Positions 5,741 through 7,538 of a stretch of DNA of 7,538 bases are shown in pieces. The translations under genes were made by a program, and so were the position numbers. The DNA comes from Tannerella sp. (GTDB lineage: Bacteria > Bacteroidota > Bacteroidia > Bacteroidales > Tannerellaceae). Location of the stretch: assembly GCA_031277235.1 (NCBI GenBank), contig JAITMT010000013.1, positions 1 through 7,538 on the forward strand. The letters are read 5' to 3'. Each line of letters begins with the position of its first letter. Positions within the stretch are counted from its first letter, which is position 1. The notes under the pieces were generated by a model. It did no database searches, was not told the origin of the DNA, and was given only the letters and a program-made list of their open reading frames with translations.

Positions 5741-5756
5741 GGCTATTTACATAGCC
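5741..5756 (-). terminator. Short hairpin after the lipoprotein gene, weak terminator candidate
   Basis: A perfect 6-bp inverted repeat GGCTAT/ATAGCC with a 4-nt loop lies 29 nt past the lipoprotein stop codon. No T-run follows on the minus strand, so termination here is uncertain. The surrounding gap (5628-5785) holds nothing else I can support. Confidence 0.25.
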
Positions 5757-5785
5757 ACACAACCTCTTCCGTGAAACATAGCAGC

Positions 5786-6694
5786 CTATGGACCGTCAAA
5801 ATAGGTAATACGCATACTTTCCAATTCCCAAGTAACAACTGTTGAAGTTATAAATTCGTAATCTGTCAAAAGCTTTGATTCCCACTCTCTTTCCTGCCCC
5901 TCCGGAACTAAAAAAGTTACCACTGGGATAGTGCTTCCTGAATAGGGGTATTTTGTTAAAAGAATTTGGTAATCAGTCATAAGTTTCAACCAATCGTCCT
6001 GATAATCTTTATTATCCATATTGATAAAAGTAGGTGAAAAGTCCGGACTGCCGGGAACAGTTCCTATAGCGATAATATAGGGTTTACCACCATAATAATT
6101 GAATAATTCTTCTTGACTATATTCGGTCGAAGAGAAATATAATCCTGTGAGCCCTGCTACTTCAAACCCAACAGTATCAATCATATCGAATAGCATTCCT
6201 ACGGATGAAACAGGCTGAATAGTCGCAATGATTTCTCTTGGTTTAATATATTGATAGTACGTTGCTACCCATAAATCAGAATCATAAGGATATCTTGGTC
6301 CAATGTACAAAAATAATTCTTGAGTTATTCCATTTACATCAAGCAAAATAGCAATTTTTCCTTTCGGTGGCTGTATAGGCATAGACTTTAGAGAAGTTGA
6401 AAAGTATGATGCATTTTCAGTTTCAATTTTTGCACTAATGATGCAAGGTTTAGCATTTAACCAATCGGTTAATGCCTGTAATTTTTGCTCGTCACTCCAA
6501 TCATTTTTAGATATATGATTCAAATAGGCATCAATAAAAGGTGTCGTTTTGCTAAAATCTTCTACATTGGCATACTGGCAAATTCCGTCACATTCATAAC
6601 AGAAATCACCATTTACGTCTTGTTCGTTAGTGCAGCCCGTAAACACTGACATCGCAAAGAACAGCGTAATCACAAAAGTAAATAATTTTTTCAT
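5786..6694 (-). CDS. Predicted lipoprotein of unknown function
   Basis: A 302-residue protein with a lipoprotein signal peptide: MKKLF start, hydrophobic core, and lipobox FTGC with lipidated Cys21, hence anchored in an outer or inner membrane. The residues right after the cysteine (TNEQD) are acidic, which in Bacteroidota can act as a surface-export signal, although the match is loose. A small cysteine cluster FCYECDGIC (Cys32, Cys35, Cys39) follows, plus Cys84. It might form a disulfide-bonded loop or bind a metal. The rest is a mixed alpha/beta soluble domain with hydrophobic strands such as GKIAILLDVNG (112-122), KPYIIAIGTVPGS (204-216) and STIPVVTFLVPEG (254-266). I recognise no enzyme motif or named family. 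It appears to be transcribed alone or as the first gene before the Imm17-like gene, which begins 158 nt downstream. Confidence 0.82.
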   Translation of the reverse strand: MKKLFTFVITLFFAMSVFTGCTNEQDVNGDFCYECDGICQYANVEDFSKTTPFIDAYLNHISKNDWSDEQKLQALTDWLNAKPCIISAKIETENASYFSTSLKSMPIQPPKGKIAILLDVNGITQELFLYIGPRYPYDSDLWVATYYQYIKPREIIATIQPVSSVGMLFDMIDTVGFEVAGLTGLYFSSTEYSQEELFNYYGGKPYIIAIGTVPGSPDFSPTFINMDNKDYQDDWLKLMTDYQILLTKYPYSGSTIPVVTFLVPEGQEREWESKLLTDYEFITSTVVTWELESMRITYFDGP

Positions 6695-6770
6695 TTTGCA
6701 AAACTACAAAAAAAACTTTACAATCCATTTTTTTTATTGATTGAACTTACACTAATGTCTTCAATTTTTC

Positions 6771-6822
6771 TTTTCATATCATTTTTATCGAAATCTTGAT
6801 ATTTTTCATATCAAAAATATCG
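6771..6822. repeat. Direct and inverted repeats upstream of the lipoprotein gene
   Basis: TTTTCATATC is repeated at 6771-6780 and 6803-6812, 32 bp apart (about three helical turns). Each copy is followed by A, four bases that differ (TTTT against AAAA), and TATCG, so 16 of 20 positions agree. The second copy is also part of a perfect 9-bp inverted repeat: GATATTTTT (6798-6806) and AAAAATATC (6813-6821) around CATATC. This may be a regulator site or an RNA hairpin at the start of the leader. Confidence 0.55.
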
Positions 6823-6825
6823 GCG

Positions 6826-6857
6826 CAAAGATAATTTTATTTTTTGAAATACGGAAA
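6826..6857 (-). promoter_or_regulatory. Possible promoter of the lipoprotein gene
   Basis: On the minus strand TATCTTTG (6833-6826) is a perfect -7 box, and TTTC (6857-6854) matches three of four bases of the -33 element with a 20-nt spacer. This would give a leader of about 125 nt containing the inverted repeat described below. A second -7 match, TATTTTTG (6819-6812), and a third, TAGTTTTG (6706-6699), lie closer to the gene; the last would make the mRNA nearly leaderless. Which is used cannot be decided from sequence. Confidence 0.4.
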
Positions 6858-6887
6858 TCTATGCTGTGAAGTGACAAAACTTTTCCT

Positions 6888-7538
6888 CTATAGTTTGTCT
6901 ATTTCATCTTTTGTCAAATCCGTCGCTTTTGAAATTTCATCAAAAGGCATGCCAAGTGTTTTCAAATTTCTTGCAATTTCTATTGCTTTCAAATTTTCGC
7001 CCTCTGCCCTTGCATAATCAAGGGAATTTTTCAAATCCCTGTACGAATTTAAGCTGTCAATATAATCCCGGTATTCGTCAGGGGTCAGTTTCGCAATTTC
7101 GGCAGAGGCAAAGATGCGCTCAAAGATACGCTCTTGCAACTTGTCGGGAATATTATCCAATCGCTTGAGATTTTTCAACACATATATCCATTTTTCAAAA
7201 TTCGTTTCCAATTCGTCAACTTCTTTGGTGAATTTAGGAATCTCAAGGTAAATAAATGTCAGTTTGTCGTAAAATATTTTGTGCGTATCAATGTCGGTGA
7301 GCATTACGTCATACCGGTATTTATCCAATTCATTTTTATTTTCGTCAAATATGAAATTCAAAATGGCAATAGTGTAAACTGCCTTTAATTCAAAATTCCA
7401 ATCGCCCGGAATTGCCTGCTCGGATATCGGAAATGTGCTGTAATACAGGGTGCGGTCTTTGAAAAAAGCCTGCTTGGTCTTTTGAAGTTCCACGATAAAT
7501 TTCTCGCCCTTTTCGTTTTCGCAATAAAGGTCGAAAAT
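6888..7538 (-). CDS. Rpn-family PD-(D/E)XK nuclease / putative transposase (5' end outside window)
   Basis: The last 217 codons or so of a gene whose start lies beyond the right edge; the frame stays open to base 7538. It reads IFDLYCENEKGEKF then IVELQKTKQAFFKDRTLYYS, matching the PD-(D/E)XK core of the Rpn (recombination-promoting nuclease) / PDDEXK-transposase group. The Asp of FDLYC and the Glu and Gln of VELQ are the expected metal-binding/catalytic positions. The segment after the core (GDWNFELKAVYTIAILNF) is also characteristic. The GTG at 7493 lies within the catalytic strand and is not the start. The C-terminus is a charged helical tail ending MPFDEISKATDLTKDEIDKL, a helix-turn-helix-like ending often seen in this family. 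Known Rpn proteins are DNA endonucleases implicated in RecA-independent recombination or phage defence. No terminal inverted repeats or partner transposase are visible here. Confidence 0.85.
   Translation of the reverse strand: MFDLYCENEKGEKFIVELQKTKQAFFKDRTLYYSTFPISEQAIPGDWNFELKAVYTIAILNFIFDENKNELDKYRYDVMLTDIDTHKIFYDKLTFIYLEIPKFTKEVDELETNFEKWIYVLKNLKRLDNIPDKLQERIFERIFASAEIAKLTPDEYRDYIDSLNSYRDLKNSLDYARAEGENLKAIEIARNLKTLGMPFDEISKATDLTKDEIDKL

Noticed and set aside
6888..7538. Complete insertion sequence around the Rpn/putative-transposase gene
   Set aside because: No terminal inverted repeats or target-site duplication are visible and the family is often not mobile itself; the gene's 5' end is also outside the window.

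Overview
The window looks like a chromosomal segment of a Bacteroidota bacterium, most likely of the order Bacteroidales. Several genes are preceded by close matches to the Bacteroidota sigma-ABfr -7 box TAnnTTTG. Shine-Dalgarno sequences are weak or absent and the intergenic DNA is AT-rich. The proteins recognised (a TolC-type outer-membrane factor, Fic proteins, an Rpn/PD-(D/E)XK 'putative transposase', an Imm17-like protein) are all common in that phylum. The species cannot be named from this sequence.

Layout. Bases 1-233 hold the 3' end of an unrecognised plus-strand gene. A well-formed promoter and a TolC-family outer-membrane efflux gene follow (360-1700, plus strand). Everything after that is on the minus strand, convergent with the efflux gene. 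Read in the direction of transcription (right to left) the order is: a partial Rpn-family nuclease gene (7538-6888), a lipoprotein (6694-5786), a two-helix Imm17-like membrane protein (5627-5343), a five-helix membrane protein with a cytoplasmic N-terminal domain (5226-4459), a full-length Fic protein with a C-terminal winged helix (4177-3134), a 120-residue protein that looks like a Fic protein lacking its whole catalytic core (2934-2572), and a second intact Fic protein overlapping it by 8 nt (2579-1839). No tRNA, rRNA, CRISPR array or complete insertion sequence is visible, and no gap between genes exceeds about 200 bp.

The most interesting part is the Fic cluster. Both intact Fic proteins carry the complete catalytic motif HPFx(D)GNGRxxR and an N-terminal inhibitory motif SxxxE(G/N), so both should be self-inhibited AMP-transferases. 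In front of the winged-helix Fic gene are four copies of a half-site TTACTGCATA/TATGCAGTAA. They form two inverted pairs with identical geometry (15-bp spacer, 54 bp apart), and the predicted -7 box lies inside the spacer of the gene-proximal pair. This looks like an autoregulatory operator, with the Fic protein's own winged helix as the obvious candidate ligand. The small 120-residue gene appears to be an in-frame fusion of the N-terminal and winged-helix ends of a Fic protein. It is followed by a translationally coupled stand-alone Fic enzyme, which may be decay or a split regulator/enzyme pair.
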